A DNA stretch of 64,000 bases from an uncultured Dongia sp. GTDB taxonomy: Bacteria; Pseudomonadota; Alphaproteobacteria; Dongiales; Dongiaceae. Below the pieces are notes generated by a model that made no database searches, had not been told where the DNA came from, and was given only the letters and a program-made list of their open reading frames with translations. Within the stretch, counting starts at the first letter, position 1; the number at the start of each line of letters is the position of its first letter. Location of the stretch: the NCBI RefSeq assembly GCF_936916975.1, contig NZ_CAKZGO010000003.1:124001-188000 (forward strand), given 5' to 3'. Made by a program: the position numbers and the translations under genes. Shown piece by piece: positions 1-7,728 of the stretch.

Positions 1-2
1 TC

Positions 3-500
3 CACCACCGGTGGGAGGATGATGGGCCTCTTGAACACGGATTCAATCAATACTACCGCACCGCGGCCGACTTGATGGTGAGTTCCGTGGCTACGCTTGT
101 GGCCTCCGAGAAAGGCAAATACGACCTTGAGCCTTGGTCGGTCAAGCTTCCCGGGAAAACGATCACCGTGTCGCCCGATCGCGTGATTCTCGAGCAAACT
201 GGCAGGCTGCGGGTCCAGCGCGTCCGGACAGGGCGTAAGACGAAATCGGAGCATGAGCGCCGGATCTATGCTCTCATCCGTCTGGGCGCCGCGCAGAAGT
301 ACTCAGGTCGCCCCCTCGATCTGGAAGCCTACTATCCGGCAACATCTGAGTCGGTCCTAATGCCGCCGAAGGACGACCCCAAGCTCATCAAAGAGTATAC
401 CGGCGCCATCGCGGCGATCGAGCGCGGCGAGTTTCCGGCCAAGCCGGACGAAGCGCGGTTTTGTCCTAGCTGCCCCTACTATTTCGTCTGCGGGGCGTAA
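3..500 (+). CDS. C-terminal part of RecB/Cas4-like PD-(D/E)XK nuclease or helicase-nuclease (partial)
   Basis: The reading frame is open to the left edge, so only the last ~165 residues are visible; the TTG at 72 in the ORF track is internal to the gene. The C-terminus ends in a cysteine cluster of the form CPSCPYYFVCGA. This resembles the iron-sulfur cysteine motif that closes Cas4/RecB-type nuclease domains, often fused to UvrD-like helicases. The middle part (RTGRKTKSEHERRIYAL) also fits the end of such a nuclease domain. The next gene is the ubiquitin-like gene 84 bases downstream on the same strand, so it could be co-transcribed with the Bil operon or belong to a neighbouring defence cassette. 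The helicase part, if present, is outside the window. Confidence 0.55.
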   Translation, partial: HHRWEDDGPLEHGFNQYYRTAADLMVSSVATLVASEKGKYDLEPWSVKLPGKTITVSPDRVILEQTGRLRVQRVRTGRKTKSEHERRIYALIRLGAAQKYSGRPLDLEAYYPATSESVLMPPKDDPKLIKEYTGAIAAIERGEFPAKPDEARFCPSCPYYFVCGA

Positions 501-584
501 AACCGCATCGGTCGGCTTCCGTTTTTTTAATCCTGCTTTCGCTTCCTCTTCAGGCGCCACTGAGGCGACCAGGAAAGGAAGATC

Positions 585-1073
585 ATGACCACTATCGTTT
601 TCGTCAACATTCACGGCAAGGATGGCCTCTCAGAAGTCGAATTGCCGGAGGCTGCCAACCATGAGCACCTCTTCACTGTCCTCGCCAAGCTTGGTGTCGA
701 GGTTGACCAGGAGACCTTCATCTTCATCGACGAAGAGGAAGAGCCCCTGGATCGGACGAAGCCCGGCCCCCTGCCCTCGATCAAACGCGGCAGCCACATC
801 CATGTAAGCAAGTGCCGCAAGGTCCAGGCCACTGTGCACTATCTCGAGAAGACGAAGGATCACACCTTCGCTCCCGGCGCGCGGGTCAAAAAGGTGAAGG
901 CCTGGGCGGTCGATAAGTTCAAGCTCGACCAGCACGACGCCGCCGAGCATGTCCTCCAGCTCTGCGGTTCGACCGACCGCCCGCCGACCGACACCCGCCT
1001 CAACAAGCTCACTCAGCCTGGCATTTGCACGGTCTGCTTCGATCTGGTCCCGGAAAAGCGCGTCGAGGGCTAA
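585..1073 (+). CDS. bilA: BilA-type tandem ubiquitin-like protein
   Basis: A 162-residue acidic protein that looks like two beta-grasp ubiquitin-like domains in tandem, residues ~1-75 and ~80-155; the second begins near KVQATVHYLEKTKDHTF. It ends in a C-terminal glycine (EKRVEG), the residue that an E1 would adenylate and an E2 would transfer. AAGGAAG lies just upstream of the ATG. It is followed without a gap by the E2-like gene, then JAMM and E1 genes, which is the gene order of the Bil (bacterial ISG15-like) anti-phage operon. In characterised Bil systems the ubiquitin-like protein is conjugated to a phage tail component. The assignment rests on domain style and operon context rather than an alignment. 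Confidence 0.8.
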   Translation: MTTIVFVNIHGKDGLSEVELPEAANHEHLFTVLAKLGVEVDQETFIFIDEEEEPLDRTKPGPLPSIKRGSHIHVSKCRKVQATVHYLEKTKDHTFAPGARVKKVKAWAVDKFKLDQHDAAEHVLQLCGSTDRPPTDTRLNKLTQPGICTVCFDLVPEKRVEG

Positions 1074-1559
1074 ATGAACATCGCGGTTGCCCCAGATCGG
1101 CTGCTGCTCGAGCATGACCTCGCCGCGCCGGAGTTCCGGTGCGGCGAGATCGAAGGACGCTGGCGGCGTGGAACGATGACCTGGCCCTACCTGAACGTCG
1201 CCGTGGCCGCCGAGCGGCGCCCCGGCGCTCCTGACGAGTACGGCTTCCGTTTCGAGTGTTCCGGATATCGGGACACCCCCGTCACGGCCAGGCCGTGGGA
1301 CGTCGCGGAAGACACCGCACTGCCCTTCCACCGGTGGCCGGCCGGCAAGTTTATCATCCCCTCGATTTTCCGACCTGAATGGAAGGACGGACATTGCCTT
1401 TACTTGCCCTGCGACCGGCTCTCGATCGAAGGGCACGACAACTGGCGCAGCGACCACCCGAGCCGGCTCTGGCAACCGCAGCGGGGGCTCGTCTGCTATT
1501 TGGAGCAACTCTATGATCTCTTTCATCAAGCCGATTATTCGGGCATTCGCGGCGCCTGA
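1074..1559 (+). CDS. bilB: BilB-type E2-like ubiquitin-conjugating protein
   Basis: A 161-residue protein beginning directly after the bilA stop codon. The C-terminal half contains [10 protein letters not shown] followed by GHDNW, which fits the catalytic-cysteine region of the bacterial E2-like family found in Bil operons; either cysteine could be the thioester residue. Expected role: accept the ubiquitin-like protein from the E1 (bilD product) as a thioester and pass it to the target. The 3' end overlaps the next gene by 47 bases in another frame, implying translational coupling. Sequence similarity to eukaryotic E2s is not evident by eye, so the call depends mostly on the operon. Confidence 0.72.
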   Translation: MNIAVAPDRLLLEHDLAAPEFRCGEIEGRWRRGTMTWPYLNVAVAAERRPGAPDEYGFRFECSGYRDTPVTARPWDVAEDTALPFHRWPAGKFIIPSIFRPEWKDGHCLYLPCDRLSIEGHDNWRSDHPSRLWQPQRGLVCYLEQLYDLFHQADYSGIRGA

Positions 1560-2034
1560 ACATCGCGTTAGCTGCCCGCGGCTCCTCTGGGCGGCAACGA
1601 CCGACGAGCTACATCGGCGCGGCAAGCGGATCCATGAGGCTGGTGCCTTTCTGCTTGGCCGAGAGTGTGGGCAGCGCTTCGAAGTGACCAACGTCGTCTT
1701 CTATGACGATCTCGATCCGGAAGCATACTCGACCGGCGTTTGCATTTTGCACGGCCCGGCTTTCGCCAAGCTCTGGGCCATCTGCCGGGAGCATTCATTG
1801 ACCGTGGTTGCCGACGTCCACACGCATCCCGGGCGCGCTCTTCAAAGCGAAGCAGATCGAAGGAACCCCATGATCGCCCGCGCCGGACACGTCGCGGTGA
1901 TTCTGCCGAACTTCGCCACCGCTCCCATTCGATGGGATCAGGTCGGCATCTATGAGTATCGCGGCCGGCATTTATGGCACGACCGTTCGCCCCGGTCCGT
2001 CCGGCGATTCTTCTATACGGGCATTTGGAGCTGA
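1513..2034 (+). CDS. bilC: BilC-type JAMM/Mov34 deubiquitinase-like metallopeptidase
   Basis: A 173-residue protein with a complete JAMM zinc-protease signature: a glutamate in HEAGAFLLG (~residue 43), then VHTHPG and S-E-A-D, giving H-x-H-x7-S-x2-D around residues 98-110. This fold removes or trims ubiquitin-like proteins; in Bil systems it is thought to cleave conjugates or mature the modifier. The visible bilA already ends in glycine, so deconjugation seems more likely than maturation here. GGAG lies eight bases before the ATG even though the start is inside bilB. The gene is followed at once by the E1. Confidence 0.85.
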   Translation: MISFIKPIIRAFAAPEHRVSCPRLLWAATTDELHRRGKRIHEAGAFLLGRECGQRFEVTNVVFYDDLDPEAYSTGVCILHGPAFAKLWAICREHSLTVVADVHTHPGRALQSEADRRNPMIARAGHVAVILPNFATAPIRWDQVGIYEYRGRHLWHDRSPRSVRRFFYTGIWS

Positions 2035-2035
2035 C

Positions 2036-3400
2036 ATGACGAAACCTCTTCACGAAACGATGCACCGCACCGCCAAGTATTTCATGGATAATGGGCGGGC
2101 GAAGACCGCGGATGAGGCGGTGGCGTTGCTCAAGTCTTACGGCTTGAATATCGCCGTCGGCCCCGAGATCCAGAGCAATGCTGCCGCCCAGATTGCCTTG
2201 CTGACGCTAGTCAATCTGGCGCGCCGCACGTTCCTAGGCGGCGTCTCGGTCGTTGGCCTTGGCGAAGCCAAGACGTTGGTCGCACTCTCGGCCCAGCCCA
2301 CCCTGGCCAGCGCCGTCCTGGAACTAGGCGGGCTGATCGCGGGCCGGCTCTCCGCGGCCTGGCCGACTGCGCTTATCGGCTCTGCCACTGCACCGGTAGA
2401 GACCGCGGCTCCGGTTTGGCGCCTGACGTGGCAAGGATGGCGCGCCGGCGTCGTCCCCGCTCGGGAAGGCTGGCGCTTATCTGATGACGAAACCTGTCCG
2501 TTGGCACCGGCTTTGGCGGCTGCGATCTGCACCGCGGAGGCCTTTTCCTTCCATTCCGGCGATGACGCCCTCTCAGGGAAACGTGGGGCTGGACTTTCGC
2601 TTTGGCAACCGGGCGTGGATTGGAAGTCCGTTGACAGCACCGAGGCCCCAATCACCTTCCTGCCGGCGAAGCTCTGGCTGATCGGCTTGGGCAATCTCGG
2701 GCAGTCCTATGCATGGCTGCTGGGCTGCTTCCCCTATCCGGAGCGGGTCGCGGAGATCATGCTCCAGGACTTCGATGTCCTTGGAGATTCGAACGACAGC
2801 ACGTCGGTTCTTACCTACGGCAAGTTTCTTGGGCGGCGAAAGACCCGATGGACCTCAGCATGGATGGAGACGCGTGGCTTCAATACAGTGATCGACGAGC
2901 ATCGTTTCGGCGCTTGGACGAAGCGTCAAGCGGATGAGCCTGGCGTCGCGCTCTGCGGTGTGGATAAGCCCCATCCGCGCGGTGCCCTCGAACAAGCTGG
3001 CTTCGACCTGGTAGTTGAGGCCGGTCTCGGTGCCGGGCCGCAATCCTTCCGCAGCTTCGCTATACACACTTTTCCGGGCCCGCGGCGTGCAGCGGATCTC
3101 TGGCCTACGACGCTGGTGTTGAGCCAGCCCACCGTCTCCGAGATGCCCGCGTACAAGGATCTCGCCACCAAAGGCCTGGACAAATGCGGTTTGGCGCAAC
3201 TAGCCTCACGCACAGTCGGTGTTCCCTTCGTCGGCCTAATCGCGGGTTCACTGGCAATCGCTGAGGTGTTGCGCCGGCTCAACGGGGGTGCGGGGTACGG
3301 CGTGATCGCGGGATCTACCCTCTCTCTCGGCGATGTAGAGGCTGGTCCCGGATCTCACCAAGTCTACCCATCGGGGTATTGCATGGCGTTACGGTACTGA
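2036..3400 (+). CDS. bilD: BilD-type E1-like ThiF/MoeB adenylyltransferase
   Basis: A 454-residue protein; the ORF track starts at 1952 inside bilC, but the ATG at 2036, one base after the bilC stop, is the natural start. The C-terminal half carries a Rossmann nucleotide-binding segment LIGLGNLGQ (~residue 218) and an acidic DFDVLGDSN segment, as in ThiF/MoeB/E1 enzymes. These adenylate the C-terminal glycine of a ubiquitin-like protein and carry it as a thioester. The N-terminal ~200 residues are family-specific. This is the last gene of the Bil operon. A 550-base gene-poor stretch with boundary repeats follows. Confidence 0.83.
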   Translation: MTKPLHETMHRTAKYFMDNGRAKTADEAVALLKSYGLNIAVGPEIQSNAAAQIALLTLVNLARRTFLGGVSVVGLGEAKTLVALSAQPTLASAVLELGGLIAGRLSAAWPTALIGSATAPVETAAPVWRLTWQGWRAGVVPAREGWRLSDDETCPLAPALAAAICTAEAFSFHSGDDALSGKRGAGLSLWQPGVDWKSVDSTEAPITFLPAKLWLIGLGNLGQSYAWLLGCFPYPERVAEIMLQDFDVLGDSNDSTSVLTYGKFLGRRKTRWTSAWMETRGFNTVIDEHRFGAWTKRQADEPGVALCGVDKPHPRGALEQAGFDLVVEAGLGAGPQSFRSFAIHTFPGPRRAADLWPTTLVLSQPTVSEMPAYKDLATKGLDKCGLAQLASRTVGVPFVGLIAGSLAIAEVLRRLNGGAGYGVIAGSTLSLGDVEAGPGSHQVYPSGYCMALRY

Positions 3401-3425
3401 TCGCACGATTTCGCCACAAGACAGC

Positions 3426-3550
3426 TTCATTCGTGCGACAGAGTCCCATCCCCAATCTCGCACTTGCCCGCCCTTCACGTAGGGAAATCTAGTCTTCGGC
3501 TTCCGCGCAACGAAATCCGTCACTGAGAATCTCATTCGAGTGACGGAATC
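3426..3550. repeat. Iteron-like repeats and perfect inverted repeat downstream of bilD
   Basis: Two related 20-mers lie in direct orientation at 3426-3445 (TTCATTCGTGCGACAGAGTC) and 3531-3550 (CTCATTCGAGTGACGGAATC). A perfect 9-bp inverted repeat TCCGTCACT/AGTGACGGA occupies 3516-3524 and 3539-3547. A third related copy (CTCACTCGAGTGACG) is at 12706-12720, next to the second boundary repeat. Such spaced repeats resemble binding sites for a transposase, recombinase or partition protein, but the protein is not in the window. Confidence 0.5.
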
Positions 3551-3597
3551 TCGATTGCGGTGAATTCCCGCAACCGTTTTGAGCGTTTTGCCCGGAA

Positions 3598-3675
3598 TGT
3601 CCGGAATAAAGTTTACTGCACTGGCTAGACGGTCAGATTTCCTGAGCTTCGCCGCAGCGTCCCAATTGTGGCGAC
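3598..3675 (+). repeat. 78-bp cassette boundary repeat, copy 1
   Basis: Starts TGTCCGGAAT and ends CCCAATTGTGGCGAC. It matches 12776-12853 over its full 78 bases in the same orientation, with about a dozen substitutions and a one-base shift. Similarity also trails upstream through the CGAGTGACG motif. Copy 1 closes the Bil segment and copy 2 closes the Zorya segment. On the reverse strand the outer end reads GTCGCCACAATTGGG with repeats further in, as at some transposon ends. No transposase is visible. Confidence 0.7.
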
Positions 3676-3710
3676 CTCCCTTTGGCGATAGGAGCTGTTG
3701 CCAGTACGTG

Positions 3711-3866
3711 ATACCGGCCCTAGTTATGAATGCGGATACCGAAGACAGCATGATCATGGGCTTGGTCGAAAACTTGGCTCGACGGCAGCACCGACCTAAT
3801 GATCTGCTCCGTTACATTCAGGGATTGAAGATGCGCGGCTACGAGGAGCCCGCGAACTCTGGGCTG
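3711..3866 (+). pseudogene. ParB/RepB-like partition protein fragment
   Basis: Inside the frame 3579-3995 a segment containing MGLVENLARRQHRPNDLL and then IQGLKMRGYEE looks like the helical core of plasmid ParB/RepB proteins, which typically read xFVENLARRQHRPLELL. The resemblance begins 36 bases after the boundary repeat and fades near base 3866, so N-terminal and C-terminal parts are missing. It appears to be a truncated remnant of a partition-type gene cut by whatever event placed the boundary. The rest of the 138-residue ORF is not recognisable. Confidence 0.5.
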
Positions 3867-3954
3867 AATCTACGGATGAGTCATTTAAAAATTGAACGGG
3901 ATCGGGTAGGATTTATTGTCGACCATAAACTTGCCACGGTAGTTTGTCGTTGTA

Positions 3955-6900
3955 TTAAACTTCAGAATCCGATGATTTCCACTCGGTGTATCTGATGCGA
4001 TCGAGTTCATTCATCGTTACGCTATGTTCCGTTAGCATTTGCGCCAAGTGTTCTTGGTTCAATAGTTCGACACCATTGAGTGCGGCATTTTCAACAGCCT
4101 GATGGCTGAAGAACTGGTTGGTAACGCAAACTTTGCCGAACTCAATGCCGGGATGTTGGCGACGATAAAATGCCTCGCCTGTCACTACGTCTTTGACAGC
4201 GTCCCATCCAAGTGAAGCGCGATCTATGGCGCTGCTCTTGACCTGGATGAGTTGGCCGGTTCCACCCCTGATCGCAACGATATCAACTCCATTGTCATTT
4301 CGGGAAGAGGTACGCTCGGAGACATAACCCCGCCTACTCCAAAGTGCTGCAATCAGGCACTCGAGGTGCTGCCATTCCATCCGCAACGTCATGTCGAGCG
4401 TCACACGCGCATCAAGCCCATTTAGGTCGGTGTCGGGGACCACATCTGCAATATTGAAATCACCGGGACCGACATCACCGGCGCCATTCAGCATATCATC
4501 GGCAAGTCCACGCTTGTGTTCGAGCAACTGATCAAGCTTGACATCGAAGGTCGTGAAATCTTCAGCGTGAACGACAGGATAGTAAACGTAAACATCCTTG
4601 GTCTGGCCAATGCGGTATGCGCGGTCAGTTGCCTGGTCCTCCTTGGCGGGATTCCAGGTGCGTGTGTAGTGAATGACGTGATTAGCAGCCTGGATGTTCA
4701 CGCCGAAGCCAATGGCGACAGGTGAGAGAATTAAAACTCCGAAGCCGGGCGCTTTCTGAAACGATTTGATGCGCTTTTGCCGACTGGCGACATGACTGGA
4801 AGAAGCGCTGGTATCTCCATTGATAATATCCGCCCGGATGCCGAGACTAGCTTCGATATAATGCTGCAGCAGTCGCTGGATTTCGCGAAACTCACAGAAC
4901 ACGATCGCCTTTTCGGACTTGTCCTTAATCACCTGCAACTGGTTAAGCAGCCAGTCGAGTTTGGGCGCCTTTTCGCGATATTGCCGTTCATCTTCCGGCT
5001 TGAAGATGCTGAGGCCATGTGGGCGCGGGTCGGTGCATATCAGCCTGAGATAGTGCAGAAGACCGAGATGATTTTTGAAGGGCGACGATCGACCTGGGTC
5101 ACTGCGATTTTTGAAGCTGTTGATCGCATTGGCATACAGATTGCGCTGGACGGCAGAGAGCGGCAGCTTACGGCACGAGCCCACTTCGATTTTAGCCGGG
5201 AGATTCTCAGCAACCTCCTTCTTGAGGCGACGTAGGATTTGGGGAGCGATGCGCTGCCGTAGTTCTTCGACACGCGCGCGTTCCTCGTCGGTTTTGGCTT
5301 CGATCGGCTTGCGATAACGTTGGCCGAAATCATTCAATGCGCCGAGCAAGCCTGGCTGAATGAAGTCGAACAGACACCACATGTCAGCAAGGGTGTTCTC
5401 GACAGGCGTTCCGGTGCAGGCAATCTTGAAAAATGCATTCTGCTTCTTTGCAGCACGGGTGACCATCGCTGCTGGATTTTTGACACGCTGTGCTTCGTCG
5501 CAAACCATCAGTGACCATTTTTGCGCAGCAAAGGAGAACTCCAGATCGCGCAGGGTTTCATAGGTGGTCAGCACGACGCGAGCATTGCTCACCCAGCCAG
5601 GGCGCAGGAATTTGACGAGCCCATCTTCTGTCTGAAGGCGCTGGTCGATTTGCGCTCGGGAAACGCGCAGCTGCCGCAAATTTTCGCCATAAGCCATCAG
5701 GAATGGTAGGCTATTCGGACGGAAATAGGTCGCAATTTCCTCCGCCCAGTTCTCGAGAAGTGATACCGGTGCGACGATGAGAACCGGCGGCGCCTCCGCA
5801 TCCCGCTCAATCAGCCAGGCCACGAGGCAAAGTAGCTGCAACGTTTTCCCCAATCCCATGTCGTCGGCGAGAACGGCACCACGCACTTGGCATTCGTCAC
5901 GTAATCCATAGAGATGCTGCATCCAGGCAACGCCCTCGCGCTGATGCGAATACAAGGAAATTTCGGACTTGAGCGCCAATGGCAGCTGTGGCTCACCAGG
6001 AAGATTGGCCAAGGCTTCACGGCGGGCTTCATCATATTCTAGCGACTGGATGTTAGCGCGCAGGACTAGCTGCTTGCGGTCATCTGCAGGGTCGGTGGCA
6101 GCCTTGCGCCGTTCCACAACCGGATTGAACTCGCCATTTTCCTTGGCATCCCGGACCACGCCACTGATGGTTTCGACAATTCGCCGCGCTTCCTCGACCT
6201 TGATGGGTTCCGGAAGCCAGGTGGCGTGGATTGTTGGCGCGCCCGCAGCTTCGGCAGCACCGATTGATTTCCTGAGGTCTTCGATGGACTCCGGGCTGGC
6301 CGGAATAGCAATCGGTTCCCTAGCATCGTCAGGTTGATAGACGATCATCGGCTGGATGTTTTCGGGGAACCAGCCCTCGTTATCCTTCTTCTTGGCGATA
6401 TAGGGAGAGTAGTAGGGCTTTTCCTTGCCAATGTCCGCGATCCGCGCCGAATAGAAGGTGAGGTCATGGATATCGGCGTAGGAAACCAGCGTTGGCGGCG
6501 TTTGCCGCGCGTGGAGAGCCGCCGACAATTCATCGTACACGCGCTGCGCATCGCCTTGGATTTCAAGGTCATACCCTTCCCAGGCGAGCAGCTGGCGCTG
6601 CGCGGCAATCGCTGCCTGCAAACCTATCAGGAATGTGGATAAATCGTCGTCGTTGAGCCAATGGGATTCCGACGATGTCGCCCCCTTGGAATTTGCCGAT
6701 TCAATCAGCAGCCCGATGCGGATGGGACGTCCGCTGACATCACGTTCGTAGATTGGTGAGAAGCGTTCGTAAAGCAATCCGGCATCGTCGCGGGCCTGCT
6801 CGAATTGCCGTTCCTCAATGACATCGACGGCATCGTCGCCGAGGGTCGCATAAGGGTTGAGGATAAACGCCTCGGCGCGCGATCCCGCGACGCGCCGGCC

Positions 6901-7728
6901 AGGGTATCGCTTGATTTCCTCAAGAACGGTTTGGATCTTCGGCGTTATCAGTATCTGCACGATGCCTTCGGTCGTGGCAACGTCATATCGAGCCCGAACC
7001 TTGCTGCTGCCATCAAATGCCGCCAGCCAGCCCAGTGGTGCATCCGAAAATCCCGGCTCGATCTCGATTACGTGATCATCTTTGATATACTCGGACTTCC
7101 GCAAGCCAATTTGCAGCTTGTCGGGTGTAAGCACGACGGACCGATAAAGGAAATCGTCAAGGCGCGCTTCCGCTTCACGCGCGAGGAGGCGAATGCGGCC
7201 CCAGGCGCGCCGATGGAAACTGTCATCGCGCTGATCCGCTGACCGGCGCGCGAAGGCGAAAACCTCCCTGACCAACCGCCACTGGGACGCAGTCATCAAC
7301 TTTGTTCCAGTGGGATTGCTCATGACTGGCCCCGTGAGGTTCCAGTCACTAACCCCTTCGCCAGATCGATACCAGCCGGAGAGGACAATCGAGAAATCGG
7401 TATCGGTCAACCCATTCCGGCTGCTGAGGACGGGCAGATAATCCGTGATAGTGGGCAGGGAAAGCGTTTGCGGTAAACCGGCATAGTCGGGCCGTTCCAA
7501 GGCGAGATAGAGTGAATCCCAGTCGATCGAGAAGCCGTCCGGGGTCTCTACGGCCAGACCATCATCAGACAATTGCGTCAGTAAACCGTGGAGATGCGGA
7601 TCCTCAAGGCGAACGACTTCCTTATCGATGCCCTGGGTGAGGTCGATGCCGAGGTCTGACCAGCGCCGGCCCCAACCACCCTGATGATCGCTACCCGACC
7701 GCTTGAAAAGCCTAAGCATCCTTGGCAC
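3955..7728 (-). CDS. zorD: ZorD: SNF2-family helicase with C-terminal Mrr-like nuclease
   Basis: A 1257-residue protein. Residues ~590-1060 form a SNF2/SF2 ATPase with Walker A DDMGLGKT, motif II CDEAQ and the C-terminal helicase signature AYRIGQT. The last ~150 residues are a restriction-endonuclease-like fold with NGVDIVA and QVKSS, the D...QxK pattern of Mrr/PD-(D/E)XK nucleases. This is the type I Zorya effector, which degrades invading DNA once the ZorAB motor complex has sensed infection. The N-terminal ~580 residues are family-specific. It overlaps zorC by 17 bases and is the last gene of the operon. Catalytic residues in both domains look intact. Confidence 0.92.
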   Translation of the reverse strand: MPRMLRLFKRSGSDHQGGWGRRWSDLGIDLTQGIDKEVVRLEDPHLHGLLTQLSDDGLAVETPDGFSIDWDSLYLALERPDYAGLPQTLSLPTITDYLPVLSSRNGLTDTDFSIVLSGWYRSGEGVSDWNLTGPVMSNPTGTKLMTASQWRLVREVFAFARRSADQRDDSFHRRAWGRIRLLAREAEARLDDFLYRSVVLTPDKLQIGLRKSEYIKDDHVIEIEPGFSDAPLGWLAAFDGSSKVRARYDVATTEGIVQILITPKIQTVLEEIKRYPGRRVAGSRAEAFILNPYATLGDDAVDVIEERQFEQARDDAGLLYERFSPIYERDVSGRPIRIGLLIESANSKGATSSESHWLNDDDLSTFLIGLQAAIAAQRQLLAWEGYDLEIQGDAQRVYDELSAALHARQTPPTLVSYADIHDLTFYSARIADIGKEKPYYSPYIAKKKDNEGWFPENIQPMIVYQPDDAREPIAIPASPESIEDLRKSIGAAEAAGAPTIHATWLPEPIKVEEARRIVETISGVVRDAKENGEFNPVVERRKAATDPADDRKQLVLRANIQSLEYDEARREALANLPGEPQLPLALKSEISLYSHQREGVAWMQHLYGLRDECQVRGAVLADDMGLGKTLQLLCLVAWLIERDAEAPPVLIVAPVSLLENWAEEIATYFRPNSLPFLMAYGENLRQLRVSRAQIDQRLQTEDGLVKFLRPGWVSNARVVLTTYETLRDLEFSFAAQKWSLMVCDEAQRVKNPAAMVTRAAKKQNAFFKIACTGTPVENTLADMWCLFDFIQPGLLGALNDFGQRYRKPIEAKTDEERARVEELRQRIAPQILRRLKKEVAENLPAKIEVGSCRKLPLSAVQRNLYANAINSFKNRSDPGRSSPFKNHLGLLHYLRLICTDPRPHGLSIFKPEDERQYREKAPKLDWLLNQLQVIKDKSEKAIVFCEFREIQRLLQHYIEASLGIRADIINGDTSASSSHVASRQKRIKSFQKAPGFGVLILSPVAIGFGVNIQAANHVIHYTRTWNPAKEDQATDRAYRIGQTKDVYVYYPVVHAEDFTTFDVKLDQLLEHKRGLADDMLNGAGDVGPGDFNIADVVPDTDLNGLDARVTLDMTLRMEWQHLECLIAALWSRRGYVSERTSSRNDNGVDIVAIRGGTGQLIQVKSSAIDRASLGWDAVKDVVTGEAFYRRQHPGIEFGKVCVTNQFFSHQAVENAALNGVELLNQEHLAQMLTEHSVTMNELDRIRYTEWKSSDSEV

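Noticed and set aside
630-1691. 353-residue minus-strand ORF antisense to the Bil genes
   Set aside because: It mirrors three well-supported plus-strand genes, has no recognisable motif or ribosome site, and is typical of GC-rich antisense frames.
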